NCBI RefSeq assembly: GCF_014647855.1
Contig: NZ_BMPZ01000001.1
Location: 620,001-684,000 of the forward strand
From: Shewanella gelidii
GTDB lineage: Bacteria; Pseudomonadota; Gammaproteobacteria; Enterobacterales; Shewanellaceae
Direction of reading: 5' to 3'
Length of the DNA stretch: 64,000 nucleotides
The position numbers were made by a program, and so were the translations under genes. Of this stretch, positions 18,020 through 26,980 are shown piece after piece; positions within the stretch are counted from its first letter, which is position 1; the number at the start of each line of letters is the position of its first letter. Below the pieces are notes generated by a model. It was given only the letters and a program-made list of their open reading frames with translations, was not told where the DNA came from and did no database searches.

Positions 18020-20152
18020 ATGAAATACTGGCCAATACTCACTGCCTGCATCGCCTATTCAGGCTCAGTGGTCGCCCAACAGGCTTTTCAAGCGTGCCCA
18101 ACGCAAGCGTTTATCGTTCAGTCACCCGCCAAATACCCGATTCTCTACGGCGTAAACTTAGGCACTGGTAGCTATGCCACCTTATCTGCCGATATGGGCA
18201 TTGATAACTCACTGAATGGTGTGGGCTTTAGCTATCAAGACAACTTCCTATACGGCTGGGATTATCAACACCAAACGTTAGGCAAAGCTGGAAGCGATTA
18301 TCAGTCATTACCCCTGAACATCGAAAAGGATTCCGCCGCAGCTAATGCGGGTAACTTTTACGTTGGTGATGTCGCAATCAACGAAAACACTTGGTATGGC
18401 TACCGAAGAGGTAAAGGGCTATTCAAAATTGAACTAGACAATCCAAACCGATTGCAAATGACGCAAGTTAGCGGCAGTGCAGCCTTTGCAACCTACAGCA
18501 TTACTGATTTCGCCTTCCATCCAAATAATGGCTTACTGTATGCGGTAAGCAATGGCACTACGGGCACCTTACTTGAAATCGACCCAAGTAGCGGACAAGC
18601 CACAGAACTCGGTGTTGTACTTGTGTCAACTCAAGGAAAGTTTACTTTTGGTGCTCAGTTTTTTGACCCAGACGGCAACCTTTATGTGAGCAATAATGGT
18701 GACGGAAATATTTACCGTATTCATGTTGAGCATGACTCCCCCGTAGGCGAGCTGTTTTCATACGGTCCTTCTTCAAGCACAAATGATGGTGCGCGCTGCG
18801 CTTTAGCTGAAGTGCCTGTTGGAAACAATGTTGACTTTGGCGATGCCCCCGATAGCTACGGTACGTTGATTGCGAGCAATGGAGCGCGCCACCAGATCTC
18901 GGAGCAACTATACCTAGGTAGTCGAATCGACAATGAAGCTGACGGGTATCCACACCCCCTAAGTGATGACGATAGTCGACCTGACAATGATGAAGATGGT
19001 ATTCAAATGCCGACGGGGTTAGAAATTGGCGAACAGGCGGTGATGCTGGTCAGTGCTCATGGCACAGGCTACCTCAACGCATGGTTTGATTGGGATCAAA
19101 ATGGTCACTTTGATAGCGACGAGATTGCAATTTCTGGCCATTCGATTTCAAACGGAACACATACAGTCAATATAGAGATTCCAAGTTGGGCCAAAGCAGG
19201 AGAAACCTGGGCTCGATTTCGCCTCAGCAGTATTGCGAACATAAACCCTACCGGGGGGGTCAGTGACGGTGAAGTTGAAGACTATGCGGTGACGCTGACT
19301 GAAACCGGCGTTAGCATTAATTATTATCCATCTGCGTCAAGCTATACATCTATTGCCTATGAAGATTTATATCCAGATCAAGGTGATTTCGATATGAATG
19401 ATGTCGTGATGCATTTAAGAATTGCTGAATATGTAAAAGATGGACAAGTCCGTCGAATTGGCTTTGAGGCGGAATTAGCGGCAATGGGAGCAGCTTATCA
19501 TAATGGCTTTGCGATTCAGCTACCCAATATTACCAGAGACCGTGTTAAAGAATCTCAGGTCACGCTGTACCAGCAAGGGGTCAGGCAAACAGCACAGCCT
19601 TTAGAAGCAGATCAGACTTATGCTGTCCTGATATTTACCGACGATCTTTGGCAACAGGTGAGCACTGCAGATGAGTGTTTATATTTTAGAACCGAGCCGG
19701 GCTGTGGCACCCAATATCGAGCAAGCTGGCAAATGACGGTTCCTTTCGTTACACCTATCGACCAAGCAGAGATGCCATCATTCCCGTATGATCCATTTAT
19801 TTTTGCAACCCCGAATATGGACCATGGCCTAGCAGCCAAAAACATCGCTGGCGGTCACCCAGGTCGAAAACTTGAAATCCACCTCAAAAACAAAATGCCA
19901 ACGGACCGATTTGAACAGGCCTATTTTGGTCAACGAGACGATGCATCATCACTCAGCCAAGGCCAAACATTTCAGGACCATAATGGGATGAGTTGGGCGA
20001 TAGAAATCCCGATGACTTGGCAGCACCCGCTAGAGAATCAGCGACTTGATGATGCCTATCGCGACTTCATCCACTTTGCTGCTGATGAATCACAAACAAC
20101 GGCGACACGTTGGTACTTAAACCCAACATTGGATTACGTATTCAAAGATTAG
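18020..20152 (+). CDS. Exported LruC-domain protein with DUF6923-like and GEVED domains
   Basis: 710 residues with a signal peptide (YWPILTACIAYSGSVVAQQ). The N-terminal ~250 residues look like a DUF6923-type repeat region (ILYGVNLGTGSYATLSADM, FHPNNGLLYAVSNGTTG). A GEVED-like domain follows (DFGDAPDSYGTLI to VSDGEVEDYAVTL, about 272-432). The last ~270 residues match the LruC domain (YEDLYPDQGDFDMNDVVM). Such proteins are envelope or secreted proteins of unknown function in marine gammaproteobacteria. The acidic Asp-rich loops (DDDSRPDNDEDG) suggest calcium binding. A lipoprotein gene follows, possibly related in function. Confidence 0.82.
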   Translation: MKYWPILTACIAYSGSVVAQQAFQACPTQAFIVQSPAKYPILYGVNLGTGSYATLSADMGIDNSLNGVGFSYQDNFLYGWDYQHQTLGKAGSDYQSLPLNIEKDSAAANAGNFYVGDVAINENTWYGYRRGKGLFKIELDNPNRLQMTQVSGSAAFATYSITDFAFHPNNGLLYAVSNGTTGTLLEIDPSSGQATELGVVLVSTQGKFTFGAQFFDPDGNLYVSNNGDGNIYRIHVEHDSPVGELFSYGPSSSTNDGARCALAEVPVGNNVDFGDAPDSYGTLIASNGARHQISEQLYLGSRIDNEADGYPHPLSDDDSRPDNDEDGIQMPTGLEIGEQAVMLVSAHGTGYLNAWFDWDQNGHFDSDEIAISGHSISNGTHTVNIEIPSWAKAGETWARFRLSSIANINPTGGVSDGEVEDYAVTLTETGVSINYYPSASSYTSIAYEDLYPDQGDFDMNDVVMHLRIAEYVKDGQVRRIGFEAELAAMGAAYHNGFAIQLPNITRDRVKESQVTLYQQGVRQTAQPLEADQTYAVLIFTDDLWQQVSTADECLYFRTEPGCGTQYRASWQMTVPFVTPIDQAEMPSFPYDPFIFATPNMDHGLAAKNIAGGHPGRKLEIHLKNKMPTDRFEQAYFGQRDDASSLSQGQTFQDHNGMSWAIEIPMTWQHPLENQRLDDAYRDFIHFAADESQTTATRWYLNPTLDYVFKD

Positions 20153-20341
20153 TCATGCCAACAACTTGAAACTTCTCAAACCTTATAACCATCCAGAATG
20201 AAGCGCTTGATACATAGTACGGGCGCCCCATTCTACTCATCCAAATGAAGCGGTTCATATTGACGGAGCTCGGCAGTAGATACTCTCAACACCACAGCTC
20301 CAGCCTTTATCAATCGCAATGCAAACCAAGAGGATATTGTT

Positions 20342-20902
20342 ATGATTCCGATACTCAATACACATTCCGCTCCGTTTCAAAGATACGGTTTATTCGTCAT
20401 TGTGCTATGTCTTATCGGCTGCGGCGGCGGTTCTGGCGATGAAGCCACTGATTCGACAGTCGTCGCTATCACCCAGCCAGAGACAAACACACCAGACACC
20501 ACAACTCCAGAGACAGACACACCAGAAACTGATGACAATGACGATACAGAAACACAGCCAATCCCAACATCAATCGATGATTTAGTCGTCGCAGCAACCA
20601 ACGGACTCACGCCATCGTTTGTCCTTAGGGTCGATGTAACATCCGCGCCAGAGCGAGGATACTTCTCACTGTGCAATGCCTACCAACAAACAAGTAGCCA
20701 AGCGTATCAAGTGGATTATCAATCTTGTTTGCTGCGCGCTCCGCTAAACCAAGGGGCTCTATACCGGGAGCTACAAGTGGCCAATCATCACCAACAACTG
20801 ATCGCCGTTATTTGGCGCTATGATGGAAGCGCACCGACGTATCAAACCTGGCAATATGACGACAACACAAGCCGGCAGTCCCTCAATATGAACCTGCAGT
20901 AG
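20342..20902 (+). CDS. Hypothetical lipoprotein with Thr/Pro/Glu linker
   Basis: 186 residues. The hydrophobic signal RYGLFVIVLCLIGCGGGSG contains a good lipobox (LIGC), so it should be an outer-membrane or inner-membrane lipoprotein. A low-complexity TPETDTPETDD-type linker (about 45-80) follows, then a globular domain with two cysteines (SLCNAYQQ, YQSCLLRAP) that could form a disulfide. AGAGGA lies 8-13 nt before the ATG. The family is not recognised. It is 190 bp after the LruC gene on the same strand. Confidence 0.7.
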   Translation: MIPILNTHSAPFQRYGLFVIVLCLIGCGGGSGDEATDSTVVAITQPETNTPDTTTPETDTPETDDNDDTETQPIPTSIDDLVVAATNGLTPSFVLRVDVTSAPERGYFSLCNAYQQTSSQAYQVDYQSCLLRAPLNQGALYRELQVANHHQQLIAVIWRYDGSAPTYQTWQYDDNTSRQSLNMNLQ

Positions 20903-21215
20903 CTCACGTCATATTTTCCGGAGACGCTCTTGAAATCGCTGCCCTTACACTTATGATTTTGGTTTAAGGGCAACGATGCTGAGCCTTGAATACCTCCATC
21001 CCCTCCTTTCATCGGCATTCAATCAAAATAGCCAAAGCACGGTCCCCTTTGAGTCCAAAGTATCTGAAGCGGCTTTAAAAATTCTGAAACGAACCGCTGT
21101 TATCCCAAGCGAGCTTTTTGAATAAAACCAAAGAACCGACCAAGGGATTACAAAATTAGACAGTGATAAAACATAGACTTATACTCAATAGTGCACACAC
21201 AAAAGGAGATGACTT
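20903..21215. other. Intergenic region without recognised gene
   Basis: 313 bp. Holds a short inverted repeat, GCCCTTA (20941-20947) with TAAGGGC (20965-20971), and the promoter of the PilZ gene. Nothing else recognised. Confidence 0.4.
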
Positions 21216-21911
21216 GTGCCAGGAACTGCTCAAGATGAATTTAGCTATTTAGATCACGTGAGTTGCAATACCGAAGTGCATTTGCAGATACTAACCCCAA
21301 CCAAGCCGATCCGCCTTAGGACGCGTCTCATTGGCGTTGATCCCAAATCAAGCATCATCCTTGCGCTGGGCGGTGATAAAACATGGCTAGCGGCGAAAGA
21401 CTTTATTCGCGATGGTCAGAGTGTCATTGTGAGGCTCTTCAATAGCGAAGTGCCCGAAGCCAATATTCTTGCCTTTCGTTCGACCATCAATAGTATATTT
21501 ACAGCAGCCGGACGCTGGCTTGTTTTACGCTACCCTGATGAATTACAGCAAGTGGCACTGCGCCAACATTCGCGGCTTCCCATTAACGTTGCAGCAAAGT
21601 TACTAGATAACGAGAACAAGGAGCAAAGTACACAAGGCCACCTGAGTGATATCTCAATTATGGGTGGGGCGTATATTGGCAACCACATCAAGGGTGTTGT
21701 GATTGATCAAAAATTCTCGCTCTGTCTTTCACTCGCTGACGATGAAGAGAACAACATCACCATTACAATTAAAAATCAACAACTTATTGACGCAACCAAT
21801 GAACTCTACCAATATGGGTTTGTACTCGAATGCGAGCAAGGTGAAGCGGATAGTTTCGTGCAAAAAATAATCCTTCAACACCTTAGCCAAGAAGCGAAAA
21901 CAGCGGAATAA
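21216..21911 (+). CDS. PilZ-domain protein (YcgR-like c-di-GMP effector)
   Basis: 231 residues. An N-terminal YcgR-like barrel (about 10-105) precedes a PilZ domain (about 108-225). The c-di-GMP-binding arginines are visible in LRQHSRLPINVAAKL and the second motif in GHLSDISIMGGAYIG (D/N-x-S-x-x-G-G). Start codon is GTG, with AAAAGGAG ideally placed upstream. As a soluble effector it probably reads c-di-GMP made by the several GGDEF proteins in this window, for example to control motility. Single gene, convergent with the next. Confidence 0.88.
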   Translation: MPGTAQDEFSYLDHVSCNTEVHLQILTPTKPIRLRTRLIGVDPKSSIILALGGDKTWLAAKDFIRDGQSVIVRLFNSEVPEANILAFRSTINSIFTAAGRWLVLRYPDELQQVALRQHSRLPINVAAKLLDNENKEQSTQGHLSDISIMGGAYIGNHIKGVVIDQKFSLCLSLADDEENNITITIKNQQLIDATNELYQYGFVLECEQGEADSFVQKIILQHLSQEAKTAE

Positions 21912-21936
21912 CAAGCAATTTAGCGCTCAAAGTCGG

Positions 21937-22857
21937 TTAGTCGTCCTCTACCTTTTGAATATAAAAACGGGGTGTCGGCTTTCCCCAAATCTGAATTATT
22001 TTTCTCGATTTGTCTTTATTCCAAAAGCAGCGGCCAAATAGAATCATTGCAGCCCCTTCCACATCCCGAGCTTCTTTCACTGCAAACTTATGCGCTAAAA
22101 CATGTTTAAACTGATCGATTGGGATCCCGACATCCTTGCAATCAGCAGGATTCAACCAGCCCATAGCTTGATCGGCATGGGAAATACTGCCCCAATACAT
22201 ACGGGGAGAACCATTTTCTGTCGGCTCTGCATCAGCAAAATTTACAAAGAGGTTTTTGGCACGCCAACGATACTTTTCATCGGTATAGATCCACAAATCC
22301 GACTTTTCTAGTGCGCTTCCTCGCATCAAACTATTCAATAACTTTGCTAAGCCCTGCCGACTCACTTTGGTATCAGACTGACTATGTGTGGGAGATTTTT
22401 GCTGGTTTATTTGAGCATGCTCTGATTTAACATGGCGTGGGGTTTCGAAGCGCCCCGTATTGTCTTGACCAGGCACAATCGCCGCATTGGTAGCATTCTG
22501 ATCTACTTGACCATCAGGTATTGGTGCTACATTACGTTGCGATAATTTCACCGCGTGGTCAAAATCAATCATCAATGCATCAGACTCGAGAACAATTTGA
22601 TTCATCTCCTGTGCATCACGGATGACTTTTAACTGGGACGGGTGAAACTCTTGACACGCATCATCATGATAACGAGAACCAAAACATGCAGCTTTGCCAT
22701 CAATTGAAGCTTTGCGGTAATAGGCTTTCCCGCCACATTCAGGGCAAAACAAATGCTGGCGCAACGCTTCGACGGCTTGGGGGTCAAGGCTTTGAAACTC
22801 CAAAATGGAATAAACACGGTCGGCTTGATCCGTCTGCTTACAAACTGCGTCAAACAT
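21937..22857 (-). CDS. Hypothetical protein with N-terminal Cys/His zinc-site-like motif
   Basis: 306 residues, soluble, family not recognised. Residues about 35-65 hold CPECGGKAYYRK and, after a gap, CFGSRYHDDACQEFH, which looks like a small zinc-binding site (CxxC plus C/H ligands). A polar linker (about 115-170) leads to a C-terminal domain with several aromatic residues and a basic end. AAGGAGAGGGG directly precedes ATG, a very strong ribosome site. It starts 40 bp after the EEP nuclease-fold gene on the same strand and may be the last gene of that run. Confidence 0.7.
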   Translation of the reverse strand: MFDAVCKQTDQADRVYSILEFQSLDPQAVEALRQHLFCPECGGKAYYRKASIDGKAACFGSRYHDDACQEFHPSQLKVIRDAQEMNQIVLESDALMIDFDHAVKLSQRNVAPIPDGQVDQNATNAAIVPGQDNTGRFETPRHVKSEHAQINQQKSPTHSQSDTKVSRQGLAKLLNSLMRGSALEKSDLWIYTDEKYRWRAKNLFVNFADAEPTENGSPRMYWGSISHADQAMGWLNPADCKDVGIPIDQFKHVLAHKFAVKEARDVEGAAMILFGRCFWNKDKSRKIIQIWGKPTPRFYIQKVEDD

Positions 22858-22896
22858 CCCCTCTCCTTAGCCTGAGCCAATAGTTTTAACCCTATT

Positions 22897-23943
22897 CTAG
22901 CGCCTAGGTTGCAGGGTAATCATCACAGGAGCATGATCACTACTGTGGCTATCGACTGCGTATTCAGGGCGCAATAAATGACTGTCATGACTATGATAAT
23001 CGCTAACCTCAAAAATACTTTGATCATAACCCGCATCAAATTCACATGAACACATGATGTAATCAAGCACTGACCCGTTTGCACCATAGTAATGAGTTGG
23101 CTGGCGTTGTACCGCTTCAGAGCAGTGATCTGTCGTCTGATATAAGCTAAAACTATCTTTCAAGGCGTATAATGCTAAAACCTTGCTGGACAATTGTTGC
23201 ACTCGACTATATTGGTGGCTTAACGCCGATAGCACATCGCTATTCATTTCGTCGTTAAAATCCCCAAGTAAAAGAAATGGTCGGCCAGTCATTTGCCGCT
23301 GCTGTATAATTTCACTGTAGATAAGGGCGGCCTCAGAACCGCGACGCATACTCGCTCCCCAACGACCGAGCACTTCTTGGTGATAGCGAATACTGGCTTC
23401 CTCGCCGCTCAATAAGCTTTTGTTTTGTTGCAATGCACTGTGCGTATCAAGTTGAGGCCTTTTGGACTTAAAGTGCACAACATAACAGTCAACCTCTCCA
23501 ACAATTGGCAGGCTCACGGTTGCACAAAGAGGAGCGCGCGAATAATCAAAATCAGGGTGTAATCCGAGTAATTCAACGTGTGATGGCTCGGCTTGAAGGC
23601 ATTTCGAAGCAACGATTGGAAAACGACTGGCAATCGCGACAACCGGTTTTCGATAGATAAACTCATCCTCTACTTCCGGCTCATCTAGCACAGAAAAATA
23701 GGAATAACCCTGCGCTAGACATAATGCCTGAAGCGACTTAGAGGAAAAAACCTCTTGAAAACCAATCATATCAGGTTGATACAAGTTAAGATAATTTGCA
23801 ATCCAAGCTTGTTTCTTTAGCCATTGCTCTTGGCTATAAATATTCTGAAAGTCGTAATAAGCACCTGGCGGTTCAAGATAATTAAACAAATTCAAAGTGG
23901 CGATTTTTATTGCACCCGTCGTAACTAATTCAAACGATGTCAA
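22897..23943 (-). CDS. Endonuclease/exonuclease/phosphatase (EEP) family protein
   Basis: 348 residues with the EEP fold: IATLNLFNYLE, IGFQEVFSSKSLQALC (catalytic Glu), YVVHFKSKRP, LLLGDFNDEMNSD and the C-terminal HSSDHAPVMITL. No signal peptide. The family covers DNA/RNA nucleases, phosphatases and sphingomyelinases, so the substrate cannot be told. The start is TTG at 23943 with GGGAAA upstream; no better in-frame ATG exists. It lies 90 bp downstream of the GMC oxidoreductase gene. Confidence 0.82.
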   Translation of the reverse strand: MTSFELVTTGAIKIATLNLFNYLEPPGAYYDFQNIYSQEQWLKKQAWIANYLNLYQPDMIGFQEVFSSKSLQALCLAQGYSYFSVLDEPEVEDEFIYRKPVVAIASRFPIVASKCLQAEPSHVELLGLHPDFDYSRAPLCATVSLPIVGEVDCYVVHFKSKRPQLDTHSALQQNKSLLSGEEASIRYHQEVLGRWGASMRRGSEAALIYSEIIQQRQMTGRPFLLLGDFNDEMNSDVLSALSHQYSRVQQLSSKVLALYALKDSFSLYQTTDHCSEAVQRQPTHYYGANGSVLDYIMCSCEFDAGYDQSIFEVSDYHSHDSHLLRPEYAVDSHSSDHAPVMITLQPRR

Positions 23944-24032
23944 TTGCTTTCCCTAATGGTTCAATCCTCTACGGCCACAAGCTTAACACAAGCACTTTGG
24001 TTGAAAATGACGGTGCGCCTGAAATATCACGT

Positions 24033-25703
24033 TCATTTCAAGCGCTGAATAATTTGGTCTGCAACTCGAAAAGCGTTGGCATAAATGGTCATTGTCGGCG
24101 TCACACTGCCACCATTTGGCATAAAGCTTCCATCACTCACATAGAGATTATCGACATCATGGACTTTGCAATTTTTATCCAGAACAGAAGACTTTGGATC
24201 TAAACCAAAACGACACCCACCCGCAACAAGATTCGACGTGGGCGACGTAAAGACATTTCCCCAAGCCTCATCGGCTCCCATCGCTCTCATCACTTCAACA
24301 CCTTTATCTACAAGATATTGAGCAACTTTTATGTCATGGGGATGGAAGCCCGCTTTAACCTTGGCGATAGGTTGCTGCCACTTATCTAGTTCGTTTTCAG
24401 CCAAAGAAACATAGCAATCATCATTGGGTAGCCAGTCACAAAATACTTCAAACTTGAAGTCCTTCGACTGCGTAAAGTGCGACTTAATGCGTTGCTTCAG
24501 TTTACTGCCCCAGAGCAAGTTACCATCCTGCCACTTTAGACTATTGGCCTCTGAAGTCGGTGATGGAGGATCAAACACAAAATCCAGCGTTCCCCCTTTA
24601 ATCGGTTGTTCAGCGATGCGTTTATCGTTTATTTCATACCAATCCTGTAGAGCTCGATTAAAAAAAGGCCCACGCATTTTTAACTGCTGCGCCTCACCAG
24701 GAGTCAATTTGTCGAGCTTAAACACACCATGACCAGTGCCTCCCGCACAGCAATGAAGGTTTTTTCCTACCTGATCATGCTGATTACCAATGCCTTTGGG
24801 GTGCTTTTGACTGGTCGATGCCAGTAACAACCTTGCACTTTCGATAGCATAGCAAGCAACGACAAAGACCTTCGCTGTAATCTGCTGAGGCTTCCCCTCA
24901 TCATCAAAATATGCAGCGCTCGTGACATTGCCCTGATCATTGGTGTTCAGTCGATAGACTTTGGCTTGTGTTATCACTTGGCATTGACCGTTTTTTACCG
25001 CGAGATCAAGCAGTGCCGCTCGGGCGCTAGCTTTAGCCCCGGAATGGCAACCGTAACTACCGCAATAGCCCGAGTACTCGCAGCTGCGACGACCATTATG
25101 GGGAATGGATAGGATTCCTCTTGCCATAGGCAATGGATGGAAACCGAGTTTGTTACAGGCTTTATCAAAACGGTGGGCGACCGGATGCTCTGCCGTCGGT
25201 GGAAATGGGTAATCAGGGGTTGAACGCGGCTCTAAATGTGGATGTGAGACCACTTTGCCAGACACGCCAACTAGTTGCTCCACTTTGGCATAATAGGGTT
25301 CAAGTTCGTCATAACTCATTGGCCAATCGACAATATTAGCACCGTCAATCGCACCATAGGTCGAAAGTAATTTAAAATCTTGCGGTTTCAGCCGATGAAA
25401 ATAGGCACTCATGAAGTTACTTGCGCCGCCAACAATATTGCCTCCCCAAAACTGCGAAGTCGTATCACTAGACCAAGAGCCATCATCATTGGGTTCTTCT
25501 AAAACGTGGCGTTCATCCTGAAACTGAGAACGAAAAATACGATGGCGCCCTAAGTTTTCATCTTTGAAAAAGTCCGACTCCTTATGCCATTTACCTTTTT
25601 CTAGCACAACCACGCGAAATCCTGCGGCTGCGAGTTCATAGGCGATGGGCGCACCACCCACACCACTGCCAACAATACATACATCAAAATTATGAGTGTT
25701 CAT
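24033..25703 (-). CDS. GMC-type FAD oxidoreductase (gluconate 2-dehydrogenase large-subunit-like)
   Basis: 556 residues. The N-terminal Rossmann motif is IVGSGVGGAPIAYELAAAG, followed by VVLEKGKW. The C-terminal GMC region reads LVAGGCRFGLDPKSSVLD and LYVSDGSFMPNGGSVTP, placing it with the gluconate/sorbitol/2-keto-acid dehydrogenase type. A cysteine-rich patch (CEYSGYCGSYGCHSGAKASA) is usual in this branch. It probably transfers electrons from a sugar or alcohol in the periplasm with the PF13618-like subunit encoded 34 bp upstream, which carries the Tat-like signal and may piggyback it across the membrane. AAAGG precedes ATG. Confidence 0.85.
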   Translation of the reverse strand: MNTHNFDVCIVGSGVGGAPIAYELAAAGFRVVVLEKGKWHKESDFFKDENLGRHRIFRSQFQDERHVLEEPNDDGSWSSDTTSQFWGGNIVGGASNFMSAYFHRLKPQDFKLLSTYGAIDGANIVDWPMSYDELEPYYAKVEQLVGVSGKVVSHPHLEPRSTPDYPFPPTAEHPVAHRFDKACNKLGFHPLPMARGILSIPHNGRRSCEYSGYCGSYGCHSGAKASARAALLDLAVKNGQCQVITQAKVYRLNTNDQGNVTSAAYFDDEGKPQQITAKVFVVACYAIESARLLLASTSQKHPKGIGNQHDQVGKNLHCCAGGTGHGVFKLDKLTPGEAQQLKMRGPFFNRALQDWYEINDKRIAEQPIKGGTLDFVFDPPSPTSEANSLKWQDGNLLWGSKLKQRIKSHFTQSKDFKFEVFCDWLPNDDCYVSLAENELDKWQQPIAKVKAGFHPHDIKVAQYLVDKGVEVMRAMGADEAWGNVFTSPTSNLVAGGCRFGLDPKSSVLDKNCKVHDVDNLYVSDGSFMPNGGSVTPTMTIYANAFRVADQIIQRLK

Positions 25704-25736
25704 AACAACCTTTCAGCAATAGGGTTTACTTCAATA

Positions 25737-26408
25737 TTATTGGAAATCTCGATAGGTCTTCCCGACAACTGGTTGCGGATAACCGGGTTGATGCGCTAGC
25801 CATTGCCAACCAATCCCCCCGACATTACCACCATAAACTGGGTCTAAAGTGAGTGCTTCTAACAGATAATACAGCAACATAGACAACCAATTTTCTCCAG
25901 CTCGACTGCGGGCAATTTGGTGGAGTAATCTCTCCTGCTCAGTCTTAGTCAGCTGCATAAACCCACCACCATGAGTTTTTTGGGATAAATCTTGTAGCCA
26001 AGAAACCCCTTTCACGATAAATTCCTGATCACCTTCAGCTTGGTTTTCTGGATCGGTCAACGCCCAACTTAAATACGCGAACGCATTTAAATCATTGGCG
26101 CTGGGGCCATCACCATCATCTGGAAACAAATGCATCTGCACCTGCGTGAGTATGATTTTGGCGTCATCATCAAACTGAACGTTTTGTTCATCTTGGCCAA
26201 CATTTGATGGCAGATCTGCCGCGACTGCTACCGGCTTTGTTGCCAATAACGAGGCAAAAAGCGTGAACGCCCCAGTTTGCTTTAGAAATGCGCGTCGATT
26301 CAAACCACATTGATACGCCCGAACCACTTCAGGCTTGTTAGAAGTCAGCGCCTTCCGACTTTGCGCTCTGGGTTGATGAAGCTTAGATTTCGCACCACTT
26401 TTTAACAT
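25737..26408 (-). CDS. Gluconate 2-dehydrogenase subunit 3-like protein (PF13618), Tat-type signal
   Basis: 223 residues. A twin-arginine-like signal, NRRAFLKQTGAFTLFASLLA, sits about residues 37-56, after an unusually long basic N-terminus. The mature domain matches the small subunit of membrane gluconate/sorbitol dehydrogenases (LFPDDGDGPSANDLNAFAYL, and DPVYGGNVGGIGWQWLAHQPGYPQP). The start at 26408 is fixed by GGAG about 10 nt upstream and gives a 7-nt overlap with the TlpA-like gene, hence translational coupling. The usual third partner, a multiheme cytochrome c subunit, is absent. Confidence 0.85.
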   Translation of the reverse strand: MLKSGAKSKLHQPRAQSRKALTSNKPEVVRAYQCGLNRRAFLKQTGAFTLFASLLATKPVAVAADLPSNVGQDEQNVQFDDDAKIILTQVQMHLFPDDGDGPSANDLNAFAYLSWALTDPENQAEGDQEFIVKGVSWLQDLSQKTHGGGFMQLTKTEQERLLHQIARSRAGENWLSMLLYYLLEALTLDPVYGGNVGGIGWQWLAHQPGYPQPVVGKTYRDFQ

Positions 26409-26980
26409 GAAGTCTGCTCTCCTTCGCATGTTGACACCAACTTTATCGCTGGCTCCTCTGTTTCCGAAAATTGCCATGATGCAACACGAGCACTTAAATC
26501 TTTAGGGAGATCATCGCGATGTCGCACAATACCGTGCACATCAATAATAAACTCCGTTGGAGCGCCCCAAACGCCATATCGGTCCGTGACTTTCGCCCCA
26601 TCATCAAACACGATTTGATAATTTGTTTGAAACCGCTGTTGAAAGGCACGCACTTCTGCCAGCGAATCACTCCAACTGGTATTAATGGCAATGATTTTTA
26701 ACTTTGAACCAAGTTCCTTCTGCGTTTGCATCACCTGAGGAACCTTGTGAATACAATGACCGCACCAGGTATTCCAAAAAATCAAATAAACAGGCTGTCT
26801 TCCAATATAGTCACTCAAAGTTTCTACCGAGCCATCCATCGCAACCAAACGAAAGTGGGGAGCCTTATCTCCGACTGCTAAAGTAGGATCCGCTGCTTGT
26901 ACAGGCATTGCGCACCAAGCACAAACCATTAACATTATCCATTTGATGTGCTTTAGCAATTGAGTCATTTGCACCATCAT
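26402..26980 (-). CDS. TlpA-like thioredoxin-fold protein, exported
   Basis: 192 residues with a signal peptide (HIKWIMLMVCAWCAMPVQA) and a redoxin/TlpA fold: YLIFWNTWCGHCIHKVPQ gives a CGHC active site, and GAPTEFIIDVHG the cis-Pro loop region. The C-terminus adds a cysteine pair (STCEGEQTSC). AGGAG is 8 nt before ATG. First gene of a run with the subunit-3 and GMC genes; it might reduce or insert disulfides in the GMC enzyme or accept its electrons. The latter is inference. Confidence 0.85.
   Translation of the reverse strand: MMVQMTQLLKHIKWIMLMVCAWCAMPVQAADPTLAVGDKAPHFRLVAMDGSVETLSDYIGRQPVYLIFWNTWCGHCIHKVPQVMQTQKELGSKLKIIAINTSWSDSLAEVRAFQQRFQTNYQIVFDDGAKVTDRYGVWGAPTEFIIDVHGIVRHRDDLPKDLSARVASWQFSETEEPAIKLVSTCEGEQTSC

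Noticed and set aside
20480..20560. Short repeats that might indicate a CRISPR-like array
   Set aside because: They are imperfect codon-level repeats of Thr-Pro-Glu-Asp in the lipoprotein linker and lie within an intact reading frame.
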